From: Diospyros lotus
Taxonomy: Eukaryota > Streptophyta > Magnoliopsida > Ericales > Ebenaceae
Assembly (NCBI RefSeq): GCF_014633365.1
Contig: NC_068350.1
Location: 3,229,001 to 3,293,000, forward strand
DNA length: 64,000 nt
Reading direction: 5' to 3'
This document shows positions 46,936-59,220 of the stretch, one piece after another. Under the pieces are notes generated by a model, which did no database searches, had not been told where the DNA came from, and saw only the letters and a list, made by a program, of their open reading frames with translations. The position numbers were made by a program, and so were the translations under genes. Each line of letters starts with the position of its first letter. Positions within the stretch are counted from its first letter, which is position 1.

Positions 46936-48011
46936 TTTCCAGTTCGTTTTAAAATTTTAATTTTTTAAAATACTAAAAATATGTTTACATTGTTATTTTT
47001 AAAAATATATTTTTAAAAATAATAAAATCTAAAATAATAAAATATTATTTTAAATATTTTCAGTCAAAACTAGCTAAAAACACCAACCAGAAAACAAACT
47101 CCTTTTCCCCCCCCCTACACCCAATCTCACATCCTTTATCCTCTCTTCCCTTCCTTCTCAAGCTGCCGTCGATCCCGTCGGCAACCATCGCACCTGACGA
47201 CTCCTTTTCTCTTTCATCCTCCATTGTTAATAGTCACATGAAGTCGACAATGATGACTTGATGATGGCGATAGCCAAGCAACATTCAAACGACGACGATA
47301 ACAAAGTTATAAAGATCGATTGCCATGGCAATGCATAAGGCCATGGTTGGTCGAACATGGTGAAGGTGCTCAAGACTCTCGATCGTCGTAAACCACCAGC
47401 CATGGTGGTCAGTGGTCGGTGACAACTGATTGTGTTTTTGTGTTTAGGTTGAAAATTAAAAATTAAATTTATGAAAATTCAGCAATTAAATCTGACCTAT
47501 TTTTGTATATGTTAACCTTCTTGACTTGGCATTTTTAATAATAGGCTCTGATCGTATGAATCTTTGGCCCTCGATGGTCACTAGCGACGGAGAAGATGTA
47601 GGCGCCGGAGAGAATAGAAAAAAAAAAAGAAAAAAAAAGAAGGAAAAAAAATTATTCTTAAATTTAGAAAATAAAATTATATATTTATTTAAAATTTTAA
47701 AAATGTAGTGTATATATATGTTATAATTAAAAATATAGGATAACATATAGTATATTATTAAGTGTATTACACATATTATGTATAATAATATATAAAATGT
47801 TATATTAAAAAGATTTAATTTTATTATTTAATGATCAAATTTATTAAATAAAATGTTAAAAAATATATTTTTTTTCAAAATTTCAAAACAAACGCTTTTT
47901 CTAGCTTTCTATTTTAAGAAATAGTTTTTCAAAATGATAAAAGAATATGTTTTTAAAAATATGAAAAGAAATATTCAAAACATAAAATTAAAAATTAAAA
48001 TAGGAAGAGAA
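46936..48011. mobile_element. Possible non-autonomous DNA transposon with AT-rich inverted ends
   Basis: The left end (GTTTCC, then TTTTAAAATTTTAATTTTTT, and AACTAGCTAAAAACACCAA further in) is loosely mirrored by the right end read in reverse complement (TCTTCC, TATTTTAATTTTTAATTTTA, and AAAGCTAGAAAAAGCG). The middle (47100-47440) is GC-richer with CCGTCG and GACGACGA motifs. I found no clear target duplication, so the call is tentative. Confidence 0.4.
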
Positions 48012-50499
48012 TACCACCTCTTCAAGTTTTTATCTTCTATTATTTCCTTCTATTTCTGTGATTTTTGTGTCCAATTAGTACTATGAAAACTCCAAACGGT
48101 TATTAGGAAATCCCAGGATTTGTTTGAAAGTTAATTGAAATCTCTCTCCCTCCCTCTCTGTGGGTGTTTAAATTGTGTGATACTTTGAGGTGATGGTCAA
48201 ATCTAGAGACCCCAGCAGAGGGAATCTTAATGCTAGTGCGAGAAGCTTTTATATGAAGGTGGGCCTTCATAATTTGCTAAAGAAGAAGCATTACCAAATC
48301 CCTCTTCAATTTCAACTATTTTTAGAAGAGTCATCTAAAGTGAAGTGACAGTTCTCTTACTCTTAAATTCACAAATTATATGATGAACTATTACTGTGTA
48401 ACTGCTAAGTGTGACATTTGATTCAAGATTTCTAAATCAAAATAAACCACTTAAAGATCTAACTAGTTGGGTGCATGGTTTGAATCTCAGAACTCCTTAC
48501 CAGAGCTAGGAAGGTGATTTTTCACCAATTAAGTTGAGAGGGCATGCAGCAGGGTTTTGAAGCAGTGCATGCTGTGACTGGTTTAGAGATTTGCAGATTT
48601 CTCCTTGTTATTTACCCAAAAACAACAAATGTAACCTGAAGAGCTTAGATAGCTGGTTGGAAGGGACAAAATGGGTTGCTATTTGAAATCCCATCTTAAC
48701 GTCAGATATGAGTGAAAGTGGGCAACAACCTTTGTTGTCACCCAACAAGACATACTTCTTTTTGCTCTCAACTCAGCGTCCAAGACACGACAGTTCAGCT
48801 TCACAAGACAAGAAAAGAAAACACAGAGAGAAAATGAAACTTTAAGTTGGAGGAGAAAAGATACTGCATGCAAGATGCAACAGATGATTGTTACTATGCC
48901 ATGCCAATAATATCTCTATAAATTAATTATATGTGATCCCTTATGATATAGTTTAAATATAAAAATATGTCATTTTGATACTTTCGGTCGGATTTTTCCC
49001 TTATTGCGTAGAATACATTTCTCATGCATACTTAAATTTTTTTTCTTAAAAACCTAAAACTCATCTGAGCTTCAAGAAAATATCAGTCTTCAAAGACTAA
49101 GAAGCATAAAGCCCTTTTTTTTCTTTCTTTTGAATGCATGTGCCAAGTCCAAGATATGAGGTGCTTAAGCATTGATGGATCCCTTGGCCAATGAAATGAT
49201 ACATTTTGATTTGAAGCATTACATATCTATATGTCTATATCTATCTATCTATATATATATATATATATATATAAGCATAAAAGTAGAAGTGGGGCTTGTG
49301 GGTAAGCCATATGTGACACAGATTAGCAGATAGAGAAATCAAAAAGCAAGGAGTACTTAAAGAACAATATTCCAATCCACACAGTAGACGTTGCTTCAAT
49401 CTTGTTCCTAAAATGGGGTGCCCCCCTCACCTGGCTTGTGTATAAAAAGCTCTTCTTCTTTCCATGTCTATGACATTCTGGGTTCTTCTTCGTGTCCCTT
49501 TTAACTACTTAAGTTGAAATAGTTAAGTTCCCAGTGATCCTTGCTCCCCAGGAACCCAACATTGCTGGCTCTTCACAACCTACACCTCAGTTCTTGCTCC
49601 ATATGATTGGTTAACTCTAATTCAGTTCACTTCAGAATTGTCATGTCACAATAATTTGTGTGTGTATGTATGTAAAATAAAACTACACTACATGTAACAT
49701 ATACAAGTTTATCACTATATGAAGAAAAAAATAACAAGATTAGTCTGGTTTTCAATATAAAACCAAAACTAAACACAACAATTTAAAAACAAAAATATTG
49801 CATTCATTCATCAGTTCAAGTGACTGGGCTTGAGAATTTGTGGTCTGGGCTATGAACAGTCTGTGGCCCATTATATTCCTCCTGGTAAAAGGCCTTCTGA
49901 GGGCCCCACTTTTCATGGGCCCAAACCCACTACAAACCCCTGAGATTAACTCTGGTCTGGGATTTTCCATGGAAAATGGAAAACTAAAGAGGAACATTTA
50001 ATGGAACTCTTACAGAAAATCTCTTTAACATTTTCTTCGTTTCATCACCAACTTCCTCACCAGCTCAGGGAACTTTGGTCACATTGGGATTAGTTTTCTG
50101 GGAAAATTTTTGCCACCCACCTCAACCCCCTTGTCTGAAATCACAGGAATCATGATTCCATGATAAATGCAGCTTAAATGCTTTGTCATCACCATTTATA
50201 TCAAATGTGGTACTATCCGAACTTTATCGTCTGTCTGTACACAAGTTCAAATTTTGAATGTGAAGAGAAACAATAAAAGCAGTAAATAAAAAGAGAATTT
50301 ATTGGTTCCAATTTTTGTTGGGTATCCGTACCACATTATCCCTACCATCTGTCAAATGAGCTGCCATTTAAAATAAATTTACTTTTTTTGGTAATTAATC
50401 TTCACTTTATAAAACCCAGGAATAGCATCAAATTAAGTATCTTTTGATATTTATGGTATATATAATTGAGGTGCCGTGCTACAGTGCTCAAAAAGATTA
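48012..50499. other. Intergenic region, possible orphan promoter near 49440
   Basis: No protein gene is recognised. At 49441-49449 TATAAAAAG follows a GC-richer stretch (CCCCCCTCACCTGGCTTGTG) and precedes a pyrimidine-rich leader-like sequence, a good match to a plant core promoter. No long ORF follows. A (TA)n run lies at about 49247-49273. Confidence 0.4.
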
Positions 50500-50775
50500 A
50501 CACACGAATTTTTCGAAAAAATTAATTGAAGTTCGCTAAGATTGTCAGGCGGGCTTCATCATAGTGTGCGCGGGTGGGCGGACTTCATCCATGATGAAGT
50601 TCGCCCGGTGCTTGAACTGGGCAGCAGCAATGTGGCGGGCAGCCTACCACATTGTTGGGCGGACTTCATTTGATGTACGTGCAGTATGTTCAAGGTGAGG
50701 CTGCAATTTCAAGGTGAAGATATATTTGTCATTTGATATTTTTTAGTCATCATGTGTGTCAATTAATTCGGAAAA
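50500..50775. mobile_element. Small foldback/MITE-like element with GC-rich hairpins
   Basis: Outer motifs TTTTTCGAAAAAATTAATTG (about 50511-50530) and, in reverse complement, CTTTTTCCGAATTAATTGAC (about 50757-50776) suggest inverted ends. Inside, 50576-50589 (GGGCGGACTTCATC) pairs fully with 50593-50606 (GATGAAGTTCGCCC), allowing one G-U, around a 3-base loop. AATGTGG and CCACATT form another stem at about 50629-50653. The GGCGG(G/A)CTTCAT motif occurs three times. Confidence 0.55.
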
Positions 50776-50837
50776 AGTAACATTTTCCATAATTGAGATT
50801 AAGTGAATCTAAAGTTAAGGGATCAATTTTCTTGGGA

Positions 50838-51338
50838 GAAAAGTCTTAGGAGCTCGAGAGGGTTACAGAGAGCTTTACAGAAAAGGGACAAAAAGACAAA
50901 ATTACCCCCTCAAACTTTGTAAATTTGCGAAGCACTGCCCCTGCCCCTACTCTGCTTGCTCCCCTCTCATGGTTGCGCCTCTGCTGCCTTCTCCTCTCTG
51001 TGACGCCTCGCCGCCTCACGGCTGTTGTCGCCTTTCCTCGTCTCGCGTCACCTAGTCTACCGTCGCTACATCTTCCAGCGACGGTCGACGAGGTGACGCG
51101 AGGGGAGGAAAGGCGGCGATGGCAGCGAGGCGATGAAGACGAGGTGATGGTCGTGAGGCGACAAGGCGCCGCAGAGAGGAAAAGGCAATGAAGACGCGGC
51201 CATGGAAGGGGAGCGAGCAGAGAGCAAGGGTAGTGGCACTGCTTTGCAAATTTATAAAATTTGAGACGGTAATTTTACCTTTTTATTCGTTTTCTATAAG
51301 TCACTCGAGAAGCATGTTTGGCTCTGTAGTAAGCCTTT
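50838..51338. mobile_element. Full-length foldback element with target-site duplication
   Basis: About 500 bases in which almost the whole left half is the imperfect reverse complement of the right half. Outer arms share AAAATTACC, TTTGTAAATTTGC and AGCA(C/G)TGCC. Middle arms share CCTTTTCCTCTCTG-like and GTCGCCTCACG sequences. The core has TCTCGCGTCACCTAGTC against CCTCGCGTCACCTCGTC, with the apex near 51072. The flanks carry TTCTTGGGA at 50829-50837 and 51339-51347, with the match extending to 11 bases, the size expected of a Mutator-like insertion. No coding capacity is credible. Confidence 0.8.
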
Positions 51339-51347
51339 TTCTTGGGA

Positions 51348-52440
51348 AGGCTACAATGAAAGGGCAGTGTAGTTATTGAAGGTTGACAGCCATGGTAGGT
51401 CCTTGCTTTGCTTTAATTAATTAGATCGTACGGTCGCAATAGGTTCATCATGCGCATCATGGCAAAGCATCAAATGCTGATTGAAATAAATAAATGGATT
51501 ATTACTTTTCCAAACAACTGTGAGTTGTATCAAAATAGAAACGAAAAATAAATATAATATAAAATAAAAATAAAAGAAAGTTATTTTTTAAAAAAGTAAA
51601 AGATAAAAATAAGAAAAATACGTAAATAAAAATATAAGATTTTTTAAATATAATTTTTAATATAAGAATAATTATTTAATCTAAAATTAAACTTAAATTT
51701 CATAATACATTTAAATAAATTCTGAAAAAAATTAAAAATTTTGAATTGGAGAAAAAAAAATTCAGTGTCTAACCTCTTTGTGAACAGAAACATGTTTGCA
51801 GATTAAAAATGCATTTATGATCCTTTTTTAATATTATAAAATGATTTTGAAACGTTTCTAAAATTATAAAAATGATTCAAAAATATTTTTGACATTTTAG
51901 AAATGAAAAGGTTTAAAAAATACAAAAATGATATTCCCGAAACGTATTTGTGCATCATAACCCATCCATTTTAATTTGAAAATTTTCCATGGAAGGGTAC
52001 AAAAGATCATATTTTTATGAAAATTTCAAGCCAACTATTTTTAAAAGATTTAGGTTCAGTACTTGATTACAAGTCTTAGTGGTAACAATAATAATCTTAC
52101 TTTTTAATTTGCAATTAAAAAATTATAATTTTAAATTACATAAACACATAGGAATGAAAAATCAGGAAAATATTATTTTGACATTTATTTGTGATATCTA
52201 TATATATATATTATAACAAAACAGCTGTCAAATCCCTTTTCCGCCCATTTTCAGTTTCTATTTTGATATTTTATTATGTTTTGTTTATTTTTTTTCTTAC
52301 CCAAAATAAAATTTTTGTAGATCATTAATTAAACCTAAATTTGTGAAAAATATGTAATTCTTGGAACTTGTGGATAATTTTTTTAGCTGTAAAGTGCTTG
52401 GAGAATGTGTAAGTATGGTATATGAAGAGACAAGAATTAA
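51348..52440. other. AT-rich intergenic sequence
   Basis: No gene or clear repeat structure; low-complexity A/T-rich DNA with a short (TA)n near 52199-52210. Confidence 0.5.
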
Positions 52441-55400
52441 TCTATATTATTAATTCTTAAATATTAATATAAAATTTTAATTAAAATAAATTACAGAAAA
52501 ATAAAACTTTTTTAAATCGAGATAAATCTTGAAATATCAAGTAATACTATCGGATACCAATTGCCAAGTAACTTTTTTAAAAAATAAATTTAATTTTTTA
52601 TTTTATTTCCCATAATTTATCTCTCATTCTCTCTCAATAAAACCACCACTCAAAACTCTAAAACCCTTAATTAGTTTCAAAATCATGCAAAAAAAAAATA
52701 CAAATCTTATATATATTTATGTTATTAATTAATTTTAAAAAATAATTAGTTGGTAGGTTATGTTAAATTAGTTATTTAGCAAAATTAGATTATTTTAAAT
52801 AAGTCATTTAAGTTATTTAGACAAAATTAATATTTTATATAAGCTATTTATATTTATCATATGTTGTTATATATTTTTTGAAAAATTTATTATATTTTAT
52901 ATTTTTATTATTGATAGCAAGAATATGTGAAGTCATTATGGATAATTAATTTTGAAAATTTGATTATTATCATTTATATAATTAATTGATTATTTAAATT
53001 ATCTTTATTTTTTATATAGTTTAATTAATTTAAATGTTATAATTTTATATATAACTTAAATATTATAATTTTATTTTTAACTTTTTTTTTGGTTGCTTTC
53101 TTAAAAATTTGACTTATCTTAAATGTCGTAATTGATTGCTAGGAGGAATATGTAAAATCATATATGGATAATCAATTTCAAAAATTTTATTATTATCATT
53201 TATATAATTAATTATTTATTTAAATTATCTTTATTTTATATATAGTTCAATTAATTTAAATTTATTTTTTATAAAAAAAATTTTAATCTTTTTTTTTTTG
53301 TTACTTTCTTAAAAATTTGACATGTCTTGAATGTGGTAATTGATTGCAAGAAAAAATATGTGAAATCATGTATGGATAATCAATTTCAAAAATTTGATTA
53401 TTATCATTTATATAATTAATTAATTATTTAAATTATCTTTATTTTATATATATTTTAATTTATTTTATTATAATTTTATATATAACTTAATAAATCACTA
53501 TCATTTATTTAATTAATTTAACCATATTTTCTTATTTTCAACAAATTAGTTTTAATTGTGTTTCTGGTTTGTCAATGTAAAGAAATTTTGTGTAACAGTT
53601 TAATTTTTTGGAAGTCGTCCCAGGATTAAAATTTTCAATTAATAGTTATTTTTTAATTTTAAGTTTTTTAAGAGGAATATGTAAAATCATGTATGGATAA
53701 TCAATTTTAAAAATTTGATTATTATTATTTATATAATTCATTGATTATTTAAATTATCTTTATTTTATATATAGTTTAATTAATTTAATTTACTTTTTTT
53801 AATTTTAAATGTTATAATTTTATATATAACTTAATTGATTATTATCATTTATTAAATTAGTTTAACCGGGCTTTCGGTTTTCAATCAATTAATTTTAATT
53901 GTGTTTCTGGTTTGCCAACGTGAACAGGTTTTGTGTAACAACTTAATTTTTTGAAAGTCATCATAGCATTAAGTTTTCCGGTTAATAATTATTTTTTAGT
54001 TTTATTTTTTTGTTACTTTATTTAAATTTTAACCTATCTTCAATGTGGTAATTAATTGTCAGGAAGAATATGTGAAATCATGTATAGATAATCAATTTTA
54101 AAAATTTGATTATTATAATTTAGATAATTAATTAAGTTAAATTTATTTTTTAAATAAGTCGTTTAAGTTATTTTGACAAAATTAATATTTTGTATAGACT
54201 ATTTATATTTATCATATGTTCTCATATTTTTTAAAAAAATTATTATATTTTATATTTTTATTATTGACAGGAAAAATATGTGAAGTCACATATGGATAAT
54301 TAATTTTAAAATTTTGATTATTATTATTTATATAATTAATTGATTATTTAAATTATCTTTATTTTTTATATATATATAGTTTAATTAATTTAAATTTATT
54401 TTTTTATAATTTTAAATAAAAATATTTTTTATAGGCTATTTATATTTATCATATGTTGTCATATTTCTTTTGAAAAATTTATTATGTTTTATATTTTTAT
54501 TATTGACAGGAGAAATATGTGAAGTCGCATATGGATAAATAATTTTAAATTTTTGATTATTATCATTTATATAATTAATTGATTATTTAAATTATCTTTA
54601 TTTTTTATATCTATAGTTTAATTAATTTAAATTTATTTTTTTATAATTTTAAATGTTATAAATTTATATATAGCTTAAATATTATAATTTTATTTTTTAG
54701 ATTTTTTTTTGCTTTCTTAAAAATTTGACTTGCCTTGAATATGGTAATTGATTGGAGGGAGGAACATATAAAGTCATGTTAATGTGAACATATTTTGTGT
54801 AATAACTTAATTTTTTAGAAGTGGTCTTAACGTTAAGTTTTTCAATTAATAGTTATTTTTTATTTTTTATTTTTTTTTGTTGCTTTCTAAAAGTTTTGAC
54901 TTATCTTTAATGTGGTAATTAATTGTCAGGAAGAAGATTTGAAATCATGTATAGATAATCAATTTTGAAAATTTGATTATTATAATTTATATAATTAATT
55001 GATTATTTAAATTATATTTATTATATATATAATTTAAATTTATTTTTTTATTTTAAATGTTATAATTTTATAGATAACTTAAATGTTATAATTTTATTTT
55101 TAACTTTTTTTTATTGATTTTTAAAAAAATTGATAGTTTTGAATGTAATAATTGATTATTAGGAGGAATATGTGAAGTCATGTATCGATAATTAATTTTA
55201 AAAATTTGATTATTATTATTTATATAATTAATTAATTAATTAAATTATTTTTATTTTATATATAGTTTAATTAACTTAAATTTATTTTTTATAATTTTAA
55301 ATATTATAATTTTATATATAACTAAATGTTATAATTTTATTTTTTAATATTATTTTTTTTTCTTTCTTACAAATTTGACCTATTTTGAATGTGGTAATTG

Positions 55401-57077
55401 ATTAACAGGAGGAATATGTGAAGTTATATATGGATAATCAACTTTGAAAATTTGATTATTATCATTTATATAATTAATTGATTATTTAAATTATCTTTAT
55501 TTTATATATAGCTTAATTAATTTAAATTTATTTTTATAATTTTATATATAGGTTAAATGTTATAATTTTATTTTTTAACTTTATTTGCAAACATAGTGAA
55601 GTTTTTAGTGTGATGAAGTTAGTAATTAACCCTAATTTGATCTCTAAATGCATGTGTATGCTAGAATCAAGTCAAGTTAATATAGTATTTAAAGTTTGCA
55701 ATGTGTTAAGAATGACTATATGCTAAAACATGTTCTAACATGTTATACTCACATTTCTCAACAACAAAAGTATGCTTTTTATTGAAAAATTGAAAAGATC
55801 AAAATTGAGGAGGAAAATGTACTTCATCAATTTTTAGAATTTAATATTTATATTTGTAAAATAAGTTTGGGGGTTCCTAATATGTATGACATAAGTACTA
55901 ATTAATGACATTATACTTTATATTTTCTTCATCTAATGATAAAGTTACTACGTCGCCAAAGTCGGGTTGTGAGTTATATATACATTAGAAAATTATGAAG
56001 GGTGTTTTGCCAAAAAGGTTCTCCTTAACGATTTGTTGACTAATGCAACTAAGAAGATTCAATCGATGATTCGATGATCAAGAAGGAGGATAATTGAAAA
56101 AAGTTTATCTGATTGGTTTCGGATTAAAATATATATATATTTTTGGTTATTACCTATTCCTATAAAACTTTTCAGGTTGTTTTGTTAATTGCTACTAAAT
56201 TTTATTTGTTGGCTTTTGTTATAATTTCTTATGCAAGGTAAACTTGGTTTGCTAATTTTTTATTTTTATATTTTTTGTTGTTGCTGGATTTATATCTACG
56301 CAATTTGTTTGATTTACATTTTTTTGTTTTCTTTTATTATTTAATTTTTTTCTTTTTTTTTATTGATTCACACTTATGTATTTGCTCATTTTTTATATTC
56401 TTTCATTTCTATTTATTTGTATATTTTTTTAGTCCACTAATTTATAGTGGGTGTTTAACGTTCCTACATTCTTTTTTTTTTTTTTCACTGCACAAATTAT
56501 TTTTTCCAGCATATTGCACAAGAATTTATCATAATTAAGTTATGATTTAATAACATACACAATATTGAAATCATAACGAACGAGAAACATCTTCAATCAA
56601 ATAATTAGTAAAATAAATTGAGAAATCACCATTTATACTAAGTAATCAACTACCTTGCTACTGAGAGTTCAGAATAAAATATGCCACATTTTTAGTGTTC
56701 CGTGCATCAAAGTGAAAATAATATGTTAAAAATGGTAGACGCTAATCTTACTCTAACAAGTCACAAATACTATAGACGTAGGATACAATCTTTTGTTAAA
56801 GACACACATATGTGTTAGTAGAAAGATTATAATAAAAGCATAAAAAATGTCAAAAAAAAACAAAAAACAAAAAGGGGCATACATATTTAACAATAATTGA
56901 ATAACTAATTTTGTTGTATGTTTGTTCATTTCTCATGATTGCAATATGATTATTTTGTTTATTTTATACTTCTTTATTATAATGTTAATTTGTTATAACT
57001 ACTAAATTATGTAATTTTCGTTTTAAAGATTATTTTTTTTCTTGCAATATTCTAGCAACGCATGGGTGATGCACTAG
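52441..57077 (+). mobile_element. Candidate non-autonomous Helitron
   Basis: The left end TCTATATTATTAATTCTTAA (52441-52460) follows an A and resembles plant Helitron 5' ends. The right end reads TAGCAACGCATGGGTGATGC followed by ACTAG and then T. It thus shows the CTAG terminus (57074-57077), an A-T host junction and a short subterminal hairpin (GCAT/ATGC), close to the CAACGCGCGGG-type ends of plant Helitrons. No Rep/helicase or RPA sequence was seen, so it would be non-autonomous. Its first 3 kb is occupied by a degenerate tandem repeat. Both ends are short motifs, so the call rests on the combination. Confidence 0.55.
52921..55470 (+). repeat. Degenerate tandem repeat array, about 11 units of about 170-390 bases
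   Basis: A core like AGGAGGAATATGTGAAGTCA, then TGTATGGATAATCAATTTT, recurs with its GAATATG at about 52921, 53146, 53354, 53675, 54066, 54274, 54513, 54762, 54933, 55166 and 55412. Between cores are AT-rich segments with TTGATTATTATCATTTATAT and AATTAATTGATTATTTAAAT. Usual spacing is 208-249 bases. Longer gaps at 53354-54066 are filled by a second unit with TTTTAATTGTGTTTCTGGTT at about 53551 and 53895. Confidence 0.85.
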
Positions 57078-58517
57078 TTTATATAATAAGACATAAATAT
57101 CATTGCAGCCCGATTAACATTTTCTTATTACTAAACTCCAAACTGTGGTTCGCCATCTTGTTTGAAGGCCATTTAATGCAAATGGACACAGAAAGCTAAG
57201 ATAAATGGGCAAAACACCACCGAGTTCTATAGAAAGTTTCGGGAATCTTAATATTTTCTCGAGAAACGAAAGATGTCTTTCCGAGGATCCAAACAAGAGG
57301 AGTACTTAAATGAGAAAATGCATTGCGTTGGCTCACTCTCACTTCAAGGGTTTTGACAAATTAGAGCCTGCGGAGTGTTTGTTTGTTTGTTTGTCTGCAA
57401 TCTGCACATGGGCGGGAACTTAACTGAATTACTAATCTGCAGTTTAAAAATCCTAATAATCACCAGATTTTGATTAATTTATTGAATATTAAAACTTAAA
57501 GTACTAAATCTGAGTAACGAAAAATTTGTAATTAAACAAATGTAGCACAAGGTTTAGAAGGTTCGCCGCTGAAAGAGAAGAATCTTGGCTCTAAGATTAA
57601 GGCCTTGATATATATATATATATATATCATCATGCTAATTATTATTATTTAGAAATCAATGAACTTTACATTACATTAAATTAATGTTGGCATTGTTTAA
57701 TTAATTAATTAGAACATTGACAACGTTTTCGTTTACATATATATATATATATATGCTGAGAGAGAGACGTACGTACAGCACAGACAGTGGAGGATATTGC
57801 GCTGGATGTCTCCATGAAAATGCTGCTCTCCAACCTTATTAATCTAATTAATATATAGCCATTCAAAACGAGGAAGACGAGTGAAGCTCAAGCATATATA
57901 TATGGTTTAGTCAATTGCATGCTTTTCATCTCAGCTACATTAATATTCATCTTGATTTATTTGGGTTTTAGCTAAATTTCAGATTGGATTGGACCCATTA
58001 ATTTGTCACACACAAACCATGCATGCATCTAATATAACTCTCGTTAAAAGAGGGATATATATATATATATATATAGATGGGTCGATATGATCATCATCAA
58101 TGGGGGGATAATCTTAAATCTCAAAAGAAAAAAGCAAAATTACAAGTTAAGCGGATTGCTGTACACATAACTAGCTAGTAACTAACAGACCCATTATCAC
58201 CACAAAGTACAAACTATATGATCGTCACGGTATAATATACATACATGTATATATATATATATATTTATAAAATATATATGTATCCGGCGGGCTTGAAATT
58301 AAGATATGTAATGTCATTTTCCTGTTGAATATCACGAGCTGTGTCATCACTGACGACCACCATTCATTCAGATCGCTGGTGGCAACTTTCTCCCCCCAAC
58401 ACACACTCTCGACTCTTCAGTGTATTTGAGAGAGAGGGAGAGAGAGAGAGTCTCTGTGTGTGTGTGTGTTCTGATTAATGCCAGAGAGGACTGAGATGAC
58501 AAGGTGGCCTACCAAGC

Positions 58518-58558
<41 letters not shown>

Positions 58559-58756
58559 CAAACACAGACGTGTGATTCTGTTTGTTTGTGAAATTAAAGC
58601 TCGAGTTTACGTTAGCCAAGCAATACATATATATCAGAGCAACTTTGGATATATATATGTCGGGCGATCAGTCGTCGTTTGTTTTCTAAGCTTGTTACCC
58701 CATTTGATTTGACCCCGGCCCTTAATTGATCGATCCATGCTACAGATTAACAAATA
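57078..58756. other. Intergenic region rich in microsatellites
   Basis: Several (TA)n runs (about 57608-57626, 57737-57755, 58054-58075, 58248-58263) and (GA)n runs (58436-58450 and 58521-58556). No gene is recognised. Confidence 0.5.
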
Positions 58757-59220
58757 GGGAAATTCTACTTTCACCCATCTCTTTTGCTTCACTTTTTACA
58801 ATTATAATAATTATTTTTTAAAAATACCCTTTGTGTACAGTCATCCCACTTATTCTTCGCACACACCATCATCGCACCCGACTATCATCGTCGGCAGCAG
58901 TAAGGAATGCAGCCGCCCATCATTGCAAAGCTTTCACTGATGGCCTCCTCAAACCCCAAGGTTCGGGGTGTTTTCAACGTCCCCGAACCCTAGTTCAAGA
59001 GCGTTTCAACGTCTCTAGGGTTTGGGTTTGGGTTTGGGTGTGATGATGGGTGACTGTGCCGGCAATGATGGGCGATGATTGTTGGGTACGATGATGGTGT
59101 GTGCAAAGAGCAAGTGAGATGAATGTATACACTAAAGAATATTTTAAAAAAATAATTGCTGCAATTGTAGAAGGTGGAAATGGAGAGGAAAAAAAAATAT
59201 GGGTGCAAATAAAATTTCCC
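58757..59220. mobile_element. Foldback element with about 170-bp inverted ends
   Basis: The left end GGGAAATTCTACTTTCACCC and the right end read in reverse complement, GGGAAATTTTATTTGCACCC, start inverted repeats that stay alignable inward for about 170 bases. Shared motifs include TACAATT, AATTATTTTTTTAAAA and GCACACACCATCATCG(C/T)A. The inner part is GC-rich and includes GGGTTTGGGTTTGGGTTTGGG at about 59019-59039. No clear target duplication was found. The architecture parallels the element at 50838-51338, but the sequences differ. Confidence 0.7.

Noticed and set aside
50925..51249. ORFs on both strands in a GC-rich block
   Set aside because: They arise from the self-complementary foldback element; open frames on both strands are expected there.
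52441..55470. Centromeric satellite array
   Set aside because: Units vary in length and are strongly diverged, and the array is bounded by Helitron-like ends in a gene-containing region.
59019..59039. GGGTTT repeats as a telomere-like tract
   Set aside because: Only three or four units, of TTTGGG type rather than the plant TTTAGGG, inside a foldback element.
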